This document shows positions 1 to 6,032 of a stretch of DNA of 6,032 bases, piece after piece. The stretch's first letter is position 1, and the number at the start of each line of letters is the position of its first letter. The stretch comes from Bacteroidales bacterium (lineage in GTDB: Bacteria > Bacteroidota > Bacteroidia > Bacteroidales > VadinHA17), in contig JALOMM010000109.1 in the NCBI GenBank assembly GCA_025455535.1, forward strand, positions 1-6,032, written 5' to 3'. The notes under the pieces are model-generated. The model was not told the DNA's origin. It worked only from the letters and a program-made list of their open reading frames with translations, and made no database searches. The position numbers and the translations under genes are program-made.

Positions 1-1
1 A

Positions 2-1156
2 AAAAAGAATGATGTTCTCTCTGCACATCCGGTTATTGACTATCAGGAAGGGAGCCTGCGTGACGATTTCAATTTCGGCTCTCTGATACTTTATAAGACC
101 TCCGCGTTCAGGGAAGCCTGTAAAAGAATGAATGACGATTACAGCTTCGCGGGACTGTATGACCTGAGACTTAAAATTTCCCAGTCCCATTCACTGGTCC
201 ATATACCGGAACTTCTCTACAGCGAGGTTGAGACTGATACGCGCAAATCGGGTGAGAAGCAGTTTGACTATGTCGATCCGCGTAACAGGGCAGTACAGGT
301 TGAGATGGAAAAAGCCTGCACCAGCCATCTGAAATGCATCAATGCGTGGCTTGAACCGGTATTCCGTCAGATCAGGTTCGATGAAAATGATTTTCCCGTC
401 GATGCCTCGGTGATTATACCGGTCAAAAACAGGGCGAAGACCATCGGTGATGCCATTACCTCGGTACTCAGCCAGAAAAGCAGATACAGCTTTAACCTGA
501 TCATTGTTGACAACTATTCGAATGACGGTACCACAGAGGCAATAAGAAAGTTTGCCGGCGGCGACAACAGGATAGTGCATATCATACCTGAGAGGAAGGA
601 TCTGGGCATCGGAGGATGCTGGAACGAGGCCATCATGAGTGACAGGTGCGGCAAGTTCGCCATTCAGCTTGACAGTGATGACCTGTATATCGATGACAAG
701 GTGATAACCAGGGTGGTCGATGCCTTTCATGAGCAACAGTGCGCCATGGTTGTGGGGTCATACAGGATGGTTAATTTCGATCTCAGGGAAATACCTCCGG
801 GGTTGATAGACCACAGGGAATGGACTCCGGACAACGGACGCAACAATGCACTGAGAATCAATGGACTTGGAGCACCGAGGGCCTTCTATACACCCGTGCT
901 CAGGTCAATACTGGTCCCAAATGTGAGCTACGGGGAGGACTATGCCGTAGGGCTGGCGATAAGCCGTCATTACCAGATAGGCCGCATTTATGAACCGCTC
1001 TATCTCTGCCGCCGCTGGGACGAGAACTCCGACGCTGCCCTCGAGGTGAACAAAATGAACCTGCACAATCTGTACAAGGATAAGATAAGGACGATTGAAC
1101 TGATTGCCAGAAAGCGGATGTTGATCAATACAAAAGGCAAACAGCAGACCATATGA
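2..1156 (+). CDS. Tandem-domain family 2 glycosyltransferase, 5' end missing
   Basis: The reading frame is open to the left edge, so the start lies upstream; the ATG at 128 is internal. The 384 visible residues hold two parts. The first ~115 look like the end of a GT-A domain (FNFGSLILYK, then YDLRLKIS and HIPELLY, as in the tail of family 2 enzymes). A complete second GT2 domain follows: the nucleotide-binding strand VIIPVKNR (codons from 410), IIVDNYSNDGT, the metal-binding DXD-type motif LDSDD (DSDD at 671-682), and GED at 932-940, where family 2 enzymes carry the catalytic base, followed by EPLYLCRRWDENSD. Such enzymes transfer a sugar from a nucleotide donor at the cytoplasmic face. No membrane segment is visible. 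Donor and acceptor cannot be read from the sequence. It ends in an ATGA overlap with the next gene, so it belongs to the same operon. The family is secure; the two-domain reading is likely. Confidence 0.88.
   Translation, partial: KKNDVLSAHPVIDYQEGSLRDDFNFGSLILYKTSAFREACKRMNDDYSFAGLYDLRLKISQSHSLVHIPELLYSEVETDTRKSGEKQFDYVDPRNRAVQVEMEKACTSHLKCINAWLEPVFRQIRFDENDFPVDASVIIPVKNRAKTIGDAITSVLSQKSRYSFNLIIVDNYSNDGTTEAIRKFAGGDNRIVHIIPERKDLGIGGCWNEAIMSDRCGKFAIQLDSDDLYIDDKVITRVVDAFHEQQCAMVVGSYRMVNFDLREIPPGLIDHREWTPDNGRNNALRINGLGAPRAFYTPVLRSILVPNVSYGEDYAVGLAISRHYQIGRIYEPLYLCRRWDENSDAALEVNKMNLHNLYKDKIRTIELIARKRMLINTKGKQQTI
1153..1156 (+). promoter_or_regulatory. ATGA stop-start overlap (translational coupling)
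   Basis: The TGA stop of the glycosyltransferase (1154-1156) shares bases with the ATG of the DUF4922 gene (1153-1155). No Shine-Dalgarno-like purine run precedes this ATG. Ribosome re-initiation would tie the output of the two proteins together. Coupling is inferred from the overlap. Confidence 0.7.
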
Positions 1157-2091
1157 GCGATTATTCCGCCAGGGTTGGCGAGCTATTCGATGACCAGCTG
1201 AAGGGGTGGGATCTGGCGCGTGACAATTACCGTCAGCTGGATAACGTAATGACCAGGAAGTTCAGCTATCCCTGTTTCGATCTCTTTGTGCAGTTCAATC
1301 CCGGCCGCATAACTTCGTCCGCTGCAAAGGTTGATGCAAGATCGATAGAGGCAAGGCCATGTTTCTTGTGTGAGAAAAACAGGCCTCCTCAACAGAGAGG
1401 AGTGGCGTATGAAGATGATTTTGTCATCCTGGTTAATCCCTTTCCAATCTTCAGGAGACACCTTACCATTGTCTCAGAAAGTCATACTGACCAGCGTATT
1501 GCGCCTAACTTCGTGACCATGCTTGACCTTGCCAGGTGCCTGCCTGAGTATTCCGTATTCTATAACGGTCCGCAATGCGGTGCATCTGCTCCTGATCACC
1601 TTCACTTTCAGGCCGGGAACAGGGGCTTTATGCCGGTCGAGCAGGACTTCGGGAAAAAACCCCTCTGCACGTTACAGGCTGCTAATGAAGGAATCGAGTT
1701 ATGGTCATGGGAAGAGTACCGCAGGGGAATCATGACTCTGAGGGGGACCGACAGATACGCGCTGATGAGGGCTTTCGAGAAGTTCTATCTCAGATTTGAG
1801 CTCATGCAACCCGACAGGCCGGAGCCGATGCTGAACATAATCACCTGCTACTCGGATGGCAACTGGATAATACATGTCATACCGAGAAAACTTCACCGGC
1901 CATCATGCTTCTTTGCAGAGGGTAAAGATAAGATCGTACTCAGCCCTGCGTCTGTCGATATGGGTGGCGTGCTGATAACCCCCAGGGAAGAAGATTACCT
2001 GAAGATAACGTCACGGGATATCAATGATATCCTGGACCAGGTGTGCCTTACGGAAGATGAGATTGAGTCATTGACATCAGATATTATATAG
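1153..2091 (+). CDS. DUF4922-type HIT-like/GalT-superfamily nucleotidyltransferase or phosphorylase
   Basis: This 312-residue protein has no signal peptide or membrane segment and should be cytoplasmic. Its key motif is GASAPDHLHFQAG, giving HxHxQ at residues 149-153 (1597-1611). This is the active site of the GalT/Ap4A phosphorylase branch of the HIT superfamily, in which the middle histidine (here H151) carries the nucleotidyl intermediate. The same HLHFQA string is recalled from plant GDP-L-galactose phosphorylase (VTC2). A CxxC pair at C70/C73 and H111 in SESHTDQ sit like the zinc ligands of E. coli GalT. The C-terminal part holds IIHVIPRKLHRP (H241, H248), which may belong to the substrate pocket. 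The overall pattern fits the Bacteroidota family DUF4922, assigned from memory. Its likely chemistry is phosphorolysis or nucleotidyl transfer on a nucleotide sugar or dinucleotide; the substrate is unknown. Position between a glycosyltransferase and a glycan-cleaving protein suggests nucleotide-sugar metabolism. The start at the ATGA overlap is favoured. Confidence 0.83.
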   Translation: MSDYSARVGELFDDQLKGWDLARDNYRQLDNVMTRKFSYPCFDLFVQFNPGRITSSAAKVDARSIEARPCFLCEKNRPPQQRGVAYEDDFVILVNPFPIFRRHLTIVSESHTDQRIAPNFVTMLDLARCLPEYSVFYNGPQCGASAPDHLHFQAGNRGFMPVEQDFGKKPLCTLQAANEGIELWSWEEYRRGIMTLRGTDRYALMRAFEKFYLRFELMQPDRPEPMLNIITCYSDGNWIIHVIPRKLHRPSCFFAEGKDKIVLSPASVDMGGVLITPREEDYLKITSRDINDILDQVCLTEDEIESLTSDII

Positions 2092-2096
2092 CCGCA

Positions 2097-3431
2097 ATGA
2101 AAACACCCGAGATCAGCGTAGGTATTGTTTCAGGCAGCGACCTGGCATTCACCCTTAACGGAATCTTTACGGACAGCGTTTCCGGAGGGATACAGACAGG
2201 CAGGCGGACAGCGAGGGTCAGCAACGGAAGGATAACCGTCATAAACGGAGACCAGGTCACGGAGGCGGGGGAGGAGGTGACATTCACCCCGGCTGATGGC
2301 AACGGCGCCGGATTTACGCTTCATGCTGTGACTATCGGCGTCGACTTCCACTGGCAGAGAGATGAGGATCAGTCTTTTACGGGGAAGCTGAAGTTCCTTG
2401 TCGAGAACGGTAAGATCACCGCCGTGAATATCCTTTCTGTAGAGGATTACCTGCTGAGCGTCATCTCCTCTGAGATGAGCGCCACTTCATCGGCTGAGCT
2501 CCTCAAGGCACACGCAGTTATATCGAGGAGCTGGCTCCTTGCACAGATGGATAAAACTGCAAGACTGAAGGGCGGTGCTGAAAAATACACCACCTCCTTC
2601 ATGACTGAAAAGGAGCTTACAAAATGGTACGACAGGGAAGACCACAGTAACTTTGACGTATGCGCCGATGACCATTGCCAGCGCTACCAGGGTATCACCA
2701 GGGCATCAACCCCTGAGGTTGAACAGGCCATAAATGAAACATACGGGATGGTGCTCATGTACGGAGATGCTGTATGCGATGCCCGTTTCTACAAATGCTG
2801 CGGAGGCATTACAGAACTTTTTGAAAATGTGTGGGAGCCTGTCAGTCATCCATACCTGCAGATGGTAATTGATAACGACCGTGCGCCATCCGGGTTTGAA
2901 ACGGATCTTGCCAGGGAGGAAAATGCAGTGCGATGGATAAAGGGAAATCCCCCGGCGTTCTGCAACACTAACGACAGGGAGGTGCTGTCGCAGGTACTGA
3001 ACAACTATGATCAGGAGACAACTGATTTCTACAGGTGGAAGGTCATTTACACACAGCAGGAGCTGAGTGACCTGGTAAGATCAAGGACAGGGATCGATTT
3101 TGGTACGATTACTGATCTCGAGCCACTCACCAGGGGCGTCTCGGGCCGCATCATCAGGCTGAAGATAAAGGGTGACAAAAAAGAGCTGATAATCGGCAAA
3201 GAGCTGGAGATAAGAAAGTCGCTCTCGAAGTCACACCTTTACAGTTCTGCATTCTGTGTCGAGAAGTCTGTTGATGCAACAGGTGTAAGGTTCATTCTTC
3301 ACGGCGCCGGATGGGGTCACGGTGCAGGGCTTTGCCAGATAGGTGCCGCGGTGATGGGTGCTACTGGCTATTCATATGAGCAGATACTCATCCATTATTT
3401 TAAAAATGCTAACCTGAAAAAGATCTACTGA
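2097..3431 (+). CDS. SpoIID/LytB domain protein (putative glycan-strand lytic transglycosylase)
   Basis: This is a 444-residue member of the SpoIID/LytB family. SpoIID of Bacillus cleaves peptidoglycan strands that have lost their stem peptides. The N-terminal ~110 residues are beta-rich (the SpoIID N-region). The core contains VEDYLLSVISSEM, with E126 (2472-2474) aligning to the catalytic glutamate in the SEM motif of SpoIID. Next comes a Cys/His cluster C189-x3-H193-C194-Q195, matching the region reported to bind zinc in clostridial SpoIID, then CCGGITE at 234-240, and GWGHGAGLCQIGA at 405-417, the family's GHG-x-GxxQxGA signature. There is no signal peptide: the protein starts MKTPEISVGIV, and an in-frame TGA at 2064-2066 with no ATG, GTG or TTG between rules out a longer start. 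It contains eight cysteines. It starts 5 bases after the preceding stop and ends 1 base before the next start, so it is co-transcribed. The family is secure; cytoplasmic location and substrate are open. Confidence 0.9.
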   Translation: MKTPEISVGIVSGSDLAFTLNGIFTDSVSGGIQTGRRTARVSNGRITVINGDQVTEAGEEVTFTPADGNGAGFTLHAVTIGVDFHWQRDEDQSFTGKLKFLVENGKITAVNILSVEDYLLSVISSEMSATSSAELLKAHAVISRSWLLAQMDKTARLKGGAEKYTTSFMTEKELTKWYDREDHSNFDVCADDHCQRYQGITRASTPEVEQAINETYGMVLMYGDAVCDARFYKCCGGITELFENVWEPVSHPYLQMVIDNDRAPSGFETDLAREENAVRWIKGNPPAFCNTNDREVLSQVLNNYDQETTDFYRWKVIYTQQELSDLVRSRTGIDFGTITDLEPLTRGVSGRIIRLKIKGDKKELIIGKELEIRKSLSKSHLYSSAFCVEKSVDATGVRFILHGAGWGHGAGLCQIGAAVMGATGYSYEQILIHYFKNANLKKIY

Positions 3432-3432
3432 A

Positions 3433-3486
3433 ATGAAAAAGTCTGTGATAACATTATTCTTTCTTTTTCTTGCAATTGCCTTTGCC
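3433..3486 (+). other. Predicted Sec signal peptide of the GH9-deacetylase fusion
   Basis: Two lysines are followed by a run of about 13 mostly hydrophobic residues and then A-F-A before S-G-G, giving a plausible signal peptidase I site after residue 18. No cysteine follows that would make it a lipoprotein. The Ig-like domain begins a few residues later, which supports both export and the ATG at 3433 as the start. Confidence 0.8.
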
Positions 3487-5904
3487 TCAGGAGGTTCATG
3501 GATAAGGATAAACCAGCTTGGCTACCAGCCGGGGTCATTGAAGGTTGCCGTTTATATCTCCCAGGAACCCGGCGCACCTGCCGGTTTCACGGTGTGTGAT
3601 GCCCTCACCGACAGGGTTGTATTCAAAGGCAAGGCTGCCATCTATGACGGGTCGGTATGGGGCATGGCGGCAGCTGCAAGACTTGATTTTTCAGGACTGA
3701 CCACACCAGGTGGTTATTATATATCATACGGCAGCACACGTTCCGAGACATTCAGCGTTGATGCCGTCGTCTATGACGGCACGGCTGATTATATCCTTAA
3801 ATATATCCGTGCCCAGCGCTGCGGATACAATCCTTTCCTTGCTGACTCATGCCATACGCATGACGGTATGATAGTTGACCATCCTTCCCTAACAGGCACC
3901 CCAATTGATGTGGTCGGCGGCTACCACGATGCAAGCGATCACCTGCGGTACACCGCCACCACGGCAAACAGCATATACCAGATGATGTTCGCCTACAACA
4001 GGTCGCCGGAGATATACCGCGATGATCATGACGCTTCGGGAGCCAGGGGAAGCAATGGGATCCCTGATATCCTCGATGAAGTAAAATGGGGCCTTGAATG
4101 GCTTCTGAAGATGAACCCTGACAGTGGTGTGATGTATAACCAGGTGGCTGATGACCGCGATCATCAGGGGTTTCGCCTTCCCAACCTTGACAAGGCATCG
4201 TATGGCCTCGGACCCTACAGGCCTGTTTATTTCATCACAGGCAAGCCGCAGGGGCTGGCAGAATTCAAGAACCGTACCGAAGGTGTTTCTTCCTCAGCGG
4301 GAAAGTTTGCTTCCGTCTTTGCGATGGGGGCCAGGGTATTTGATCAGAGCGACCCGGAGCTGGCGCACAGGATGAAGGTAAAAGCTGCTGACGCCTACGA
4401 GTTCGCCCTTACCGATCTCGGTGCCACGCAGACTGCCTGCAATGTCTCACCGTACTTCTACGAAGAGGATAACTACGTTGATGATATGCAGCTAGCAGCA
4501 TGGGAACTCTATTCACTCACAGGTGACAGGAAGTTCCTGGTCGAGGCAGACTACTGGGGTACCCTTGAGCCTTTCACCCCCTGGATAGTTACTGACACTG
4601 CCAGGCATTACCAGTACTATCCGTTTGTGAACCTGGGACATGCTAACATAGGCATGTCAATGACTGACTATTCACAGAAATACCTCGACTTCATGCGCAA
4701 AGGCCTTGCCATTATTGACAGCCGCGATGCGGATGATGTGTTCCAGCTCAAGATACCTTTTGTATGGTGCTCAAATAACTATGTGGCAGCAGCCCTTACC
4801 CAGTGCAGGCTCTATCACGAGGCGACAGGTGACACGAGGTTTCTTTATATGGAGGCAGCCCTCAGGGACTGGCTCTTCGGATGTAACCCGTGGGGCACTT
4901 CAATGATATGCGGACTACCGGAAGGAGGCGATTATCCACTCTATCCGCATTCTGCCGTGACGCGCTATCTTGGCGAGACAACATTTGGCGGTCTTATCGA
5001 CGGCCCGGTGTATAAGAGGATTTATGAGAGCCTGAAGGGACTGGCGTTGCTGAATGCTGATCCTTACGCACCATTTCAGGGCGGGAAGGTAGTCTATCAT
5101 GATGACATAGGCGATTACAGCACCAACGAACCTACCCTCGACGGCACCGCCAGCCTGAGCTACTACCTCTCGACACTTGAAAAGTACGGCAGGGAAAATG
5201 AAGGATACGCCACCGGAGACGTTTATGATGCTCATGGCGCACTTATAAGGAAGGAGTCTGACCAGAAGAATATCTATCTTTTGTTTTCGGCCGATGAGTT
5301 CGGGGAGGGATTTGATCATATCCTCAGCGTGCTGGATGCCAGAGGGGTCAAAGGCTCATTTTTTCTGACAGGCAATTTCCTGAGGAACAAGAACTATGCT
5401 ACCGTGGTAAAAAGGTTAGTCACAGGGGGGCATTACGTGGGTCCCCATTCTGACGGTCACCTCCTTTACTCGCCGTGGGATAACCGTGACTCGTTGCTGG
5501 TGACCAGGGAGCAGTTCAGTGACGACCTGAAGAAAAACCACAGCGAGCTTCTCAAGGCGGGAGTCAGGGATCTTAGCCCGGCATACTTCCTTGCTCCCTA
5601 TGAATGGTACAACAGTGCTGTTAGAAGGTGGAGCGAATCTATGGGTTACCGTTTGATCAACTTCACCCCTGGAACGGGTACAAACGCTGATTATACTACT
5701 CCTGATATGGCCGGGTACAGGTCTTCTGACCAGCTCATGGATCGGCTGGTCAGCTTCGGGGAGACATCGCCCGCCGGGCTGAACGGTGCAATGCTGCTCA
5801 TTCATCCCGGGACAGACCCTGCACGGTCAGACAAATTTTATATGAGACTCGGCGAAATAATCGATCATTTTTCAGCCAGAGGTTATTCATTCAAAAAACT
5901 ATAA
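3433..5904 (+). CDS. Exported glycoside hydrolase family 9 - polysaccharide deacetylase fusion
   Basis: This 823-residue protein has four parts. Residues 1 to ~18 are a signal peptide (MKK, hydrophobic core, AFA; no lipobox cysteine), implying a periplasmic or secreted enzyme. Residues ~22-110 are the Ig-like domain typical of CelD-type GH9 enzymes (IRINQLGYQP near the start). Residues ~114-585 are the GH9 (alpha/alpha)6 domain: DVVGGYHDASDH carries the paired aspartates D166 and D169 of the DAGDH motif (base and helper), CNPWGTSMICG (484-494) matches the family's NP-x-S-x-x-G region, H506 lies in PHS, and DYSTNEPTLDG provides the acid E566 (5128-5130). Residues ~612-823 are a NodB-like CE4 domain: SADEF (D621, E622), HSDGH (H672, H676) and LLIHPG (H791). 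The likely role is deacetylating and/or trimming an amino-sugar glycan; GH9 includes exo-glucosaminidases as well as cellulases, so a cellulase label is unsafe. It starts 1 base after the SpoIID/LytB stop and is followed 6 bases later by an AmpG-like transporter. Confidence 0.91.
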   Translation: MKKSVITLFFLFLAIAFASGGSWIRINQLGYQPGSLKVAVYISQEPGAPAGFTVCDALTDRVVFKGKAAIYDGSVWGMAAAARLDFSGLTTPGGYYISYGSTRSETFSVDAVVYDGTADYILKYIRAQRCGYNPFLADSCHTHDGMIVDHPSLTGTPIDVVGGYHDASDHLRYTATTANSIYQMMFAYNRSPEIYRDDHDASGARGSNGIPDILDEVKWGLEWLLKMNPDSGVMYNQVADDRDHQGFRLPNLDKASYGLGPYRPVYFITGKPQGLAEFKNRTEGVSSSAGKFASVFAMGARVFDQSDPELAHRMKVKAADAYEFALTDLGATQTACNVSPYFYEEDNYVDDMQLAAWELYSLTGDRKFLVEADYWGTLEPFTPWIVTDTARHYQYYPFVNLGHANIGMSMTDYSQKYLDFMRKGLAIIDSRDADDVFQLKIPFVWCSNNYVAAALTQCRLYHEATGDTRFLYMEAALRDWLFGCNPWGTSMICGLPEGGDYPLYPHSAVTRYLGETTFGGLIDGPVYKRIYESLKGLALLNADPYAPFQGGKVVYHDDIGDYSTNEPTLDGTASLSYYLSTLEKYGRENEGYATGDVYDAHGALIRKESDQKNIYLLFSADEFGEGFDHILSVLDARGVKGSFFLTGNFLRNKNYATVVKRLVTGGHYVGPHSDGHLLYSPWDNRDSLLVTREQFSDDLKKNHSELLKAGVRDLSPAYFLAPYEWYNSAVRRWSESMGYRLINFTPGTGTNADYTTPDMAGYRSSDQLMDRLVSFGETSPAGLNGAMLLIHPGTDPARSDKFYMRLGEIIDHFSARGYSFKKL
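5266..5901 (+). other. C-terminal NodB-like (CE4) deacetylase domain with altered first motif
   Basis: This segment encodes residues ~612-823 of the fusion. Relative to classical CE4 enzymes the first motif reads S-A-D-E-F instead of T-F-D-D-G (D621 at 5293-5295, E622 at 5296-5298), so the second aspartate, normally a metal ligand, is glutamate. The metal-binding H-S-x-x-H is intact (H672, H676), as is the final L-x-H histidine (H791 at 5803-5805). The usual R-P-P-Y motif reads L-A-P-Y at 719-722, followed by EWYN. The rest of the domain is full length and shows no damage, so I read it as a divergent but probably functional subfamily. Confidence 0.78.
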
Positions 5905-5910
5905 TTTCCT

Positions 5911-6032
5911 ATGTCAGCTCAACAAAGCAATCGCTCGCCATGGGCATGGATACCTTCGCTCTACCTGGCTGAAGGGTTACCCTATGTTGCGGTAAACATA
6001 ATTTCAGTGATAATGTACAAACGGATGGGCAT
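5911..6032 (+). CDS. AmpG-like major facilitator transporter, 3' part missing
   Basis: Only the first 40 codons are present before the right edge. The protein starts MSAQQSNRSPWAWIPSLYLA and continues with EGLPYVAVNIISVIMYKRMG. The PWxWIPxLYxAEGLPY opening and the following hydrophobic stretch are characteristic of the first transmembrane helix of AmpG-related permeases in Bacteroidota. AmpG of Enterobacteria imports anhydro-muropeptides across the inner membrane; relatives here may carry other glycan fragments. The ATG lies 6 bases after the fusion gene's stop, with no terminator between, so it belongs to the same transcript. There is no clear Shine-Dalgarno sequence, only an A/T-rich leader. 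The family call is good despite the short fragment; the substrate is inferred. Confidence 0.82.
   Translation, partial: MSAQQSNRSPWAWIPSLYLAEGLPYVAVNIISVIMYKRMG

Noticed and set aside
128..130. ATG as the true start of the glycosyltransferase
   Set aside because: The frame stays open to the left edge and the codons before it (FNFGSLILYK and onward) continue a GT-like domain, so this methionine is internal.
191..736. Long open frame of 181 codons on the - strand
   Set aside because: It lies wholly inside the glycosyltransferase gene, whose family motifs are encoded on the + strand; the antisense translation shows no recognisable domain.
3797..4198. Open frame of 133 codons on the - strand, with another overlapping it at 3889-4164
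   Set aside because: Both are antisense to the GH9 domain, including its catalytic DASD motif, and their translations are low-complexity and unlike known proteins.
5180..5270. Possible frameshift or assembly join between the GH9 and deacetylase domains
   Set aside because: The frame is continuous with no stop, the GH9 domain is complete before the join, and the same domain pairing is recalled from other Bacteroidota proteins, so a natural fusion is the simpler reading.
4915..5319. Open frame of 134 codons on the - strand
   Set aside because: It is antisense to the end of the GH9 domain and the linker; the + strand carries the conserved NE motif and an unbroken fusion.
5416..5805. Open frame of 129 codons on the - strand
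   Set aside because: It is antisense to the deacetylase domain that holds HSxxH and the final catalytic-type histidine; no independent evidence supports it.
5902..5913. Terminator or separate promoter between the fusion gene and the transporter
   Set aside because: Only 6 bases separate the genes, with no GC-rich hairpin plus T-run and no clear TAnnTTTG-like Bacteroidota promoter element just upstream.

Overview
The window looks like part of a chromosome from a member of the Bacteroidota, probably an uncultured Bacteroidales-like lineage. The reasons are the gene set (a DUF4922-type HIT-like protein, a SpoIID/LytB protein, a GH9-deacetylase fusion and an AmpG-like transporter side by side), the absence of purine-rich Shine-Dalgarno sequences before the starts, and heavy use of AGG for arginine at a base composition that by eye is close to balanced. 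The taxonomic call is inference from recalled gene content; no search was run.

Layout: all five genes lie on the + strand with almost no space between them. (1) 2-1156 is the 3' part of a glycosyltransferase gene, open at the left edge, with the tail of one GT-A-like domain followed by a complete family 2 domain. (2) 1153-2091 overlaps it by an ATGA and encodes a DUF4922-type HIT/GalT-superfamily protein with an HxHxQ active-site motif. (3) 2097-3431 encodes a SpoIID/LytB glycan-cleaving protein with no signal peptide. (4) 3433-5904 encodes an exported 823-residue fusion: signal peptide, CelD-type Ig-like domain, GH9 catalytic domain and NodB-like polysaccharide deacetylase (CE4) domain. (5) 5911-6032 is the first 40 codons of an AmpG-like major facilitator transporter, cut by the right edge. 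Gaps are -4, 5, 1 and 6 bases, so this is almost certainly one operon whose promoter and terminator lie outside the window. No RNA genes, mobile elements, CRISPR arrays or notable repeats were seen, and no stretch over 300 bases lacks a gene.

How the genes may work together: AmpG-type permeases import cell-wall sugars or muropeptides, SpoIID/LytB proteins cut peptidoglycan glycan strands, and GH9 enzymes include exo-glucosaminidases as well as cellulases. A reasonable model is salvage of amino-sugar glycan: the periplasmic fusion deacetylates and/or trims glycan, the transporter brings products in, and the cytoplasmic LytB and DUF4922 proteins process them, with the glycosyltransferase possibly reusing the product. 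Family assignments are well supported by motifs; the pathway and substrates are inference.
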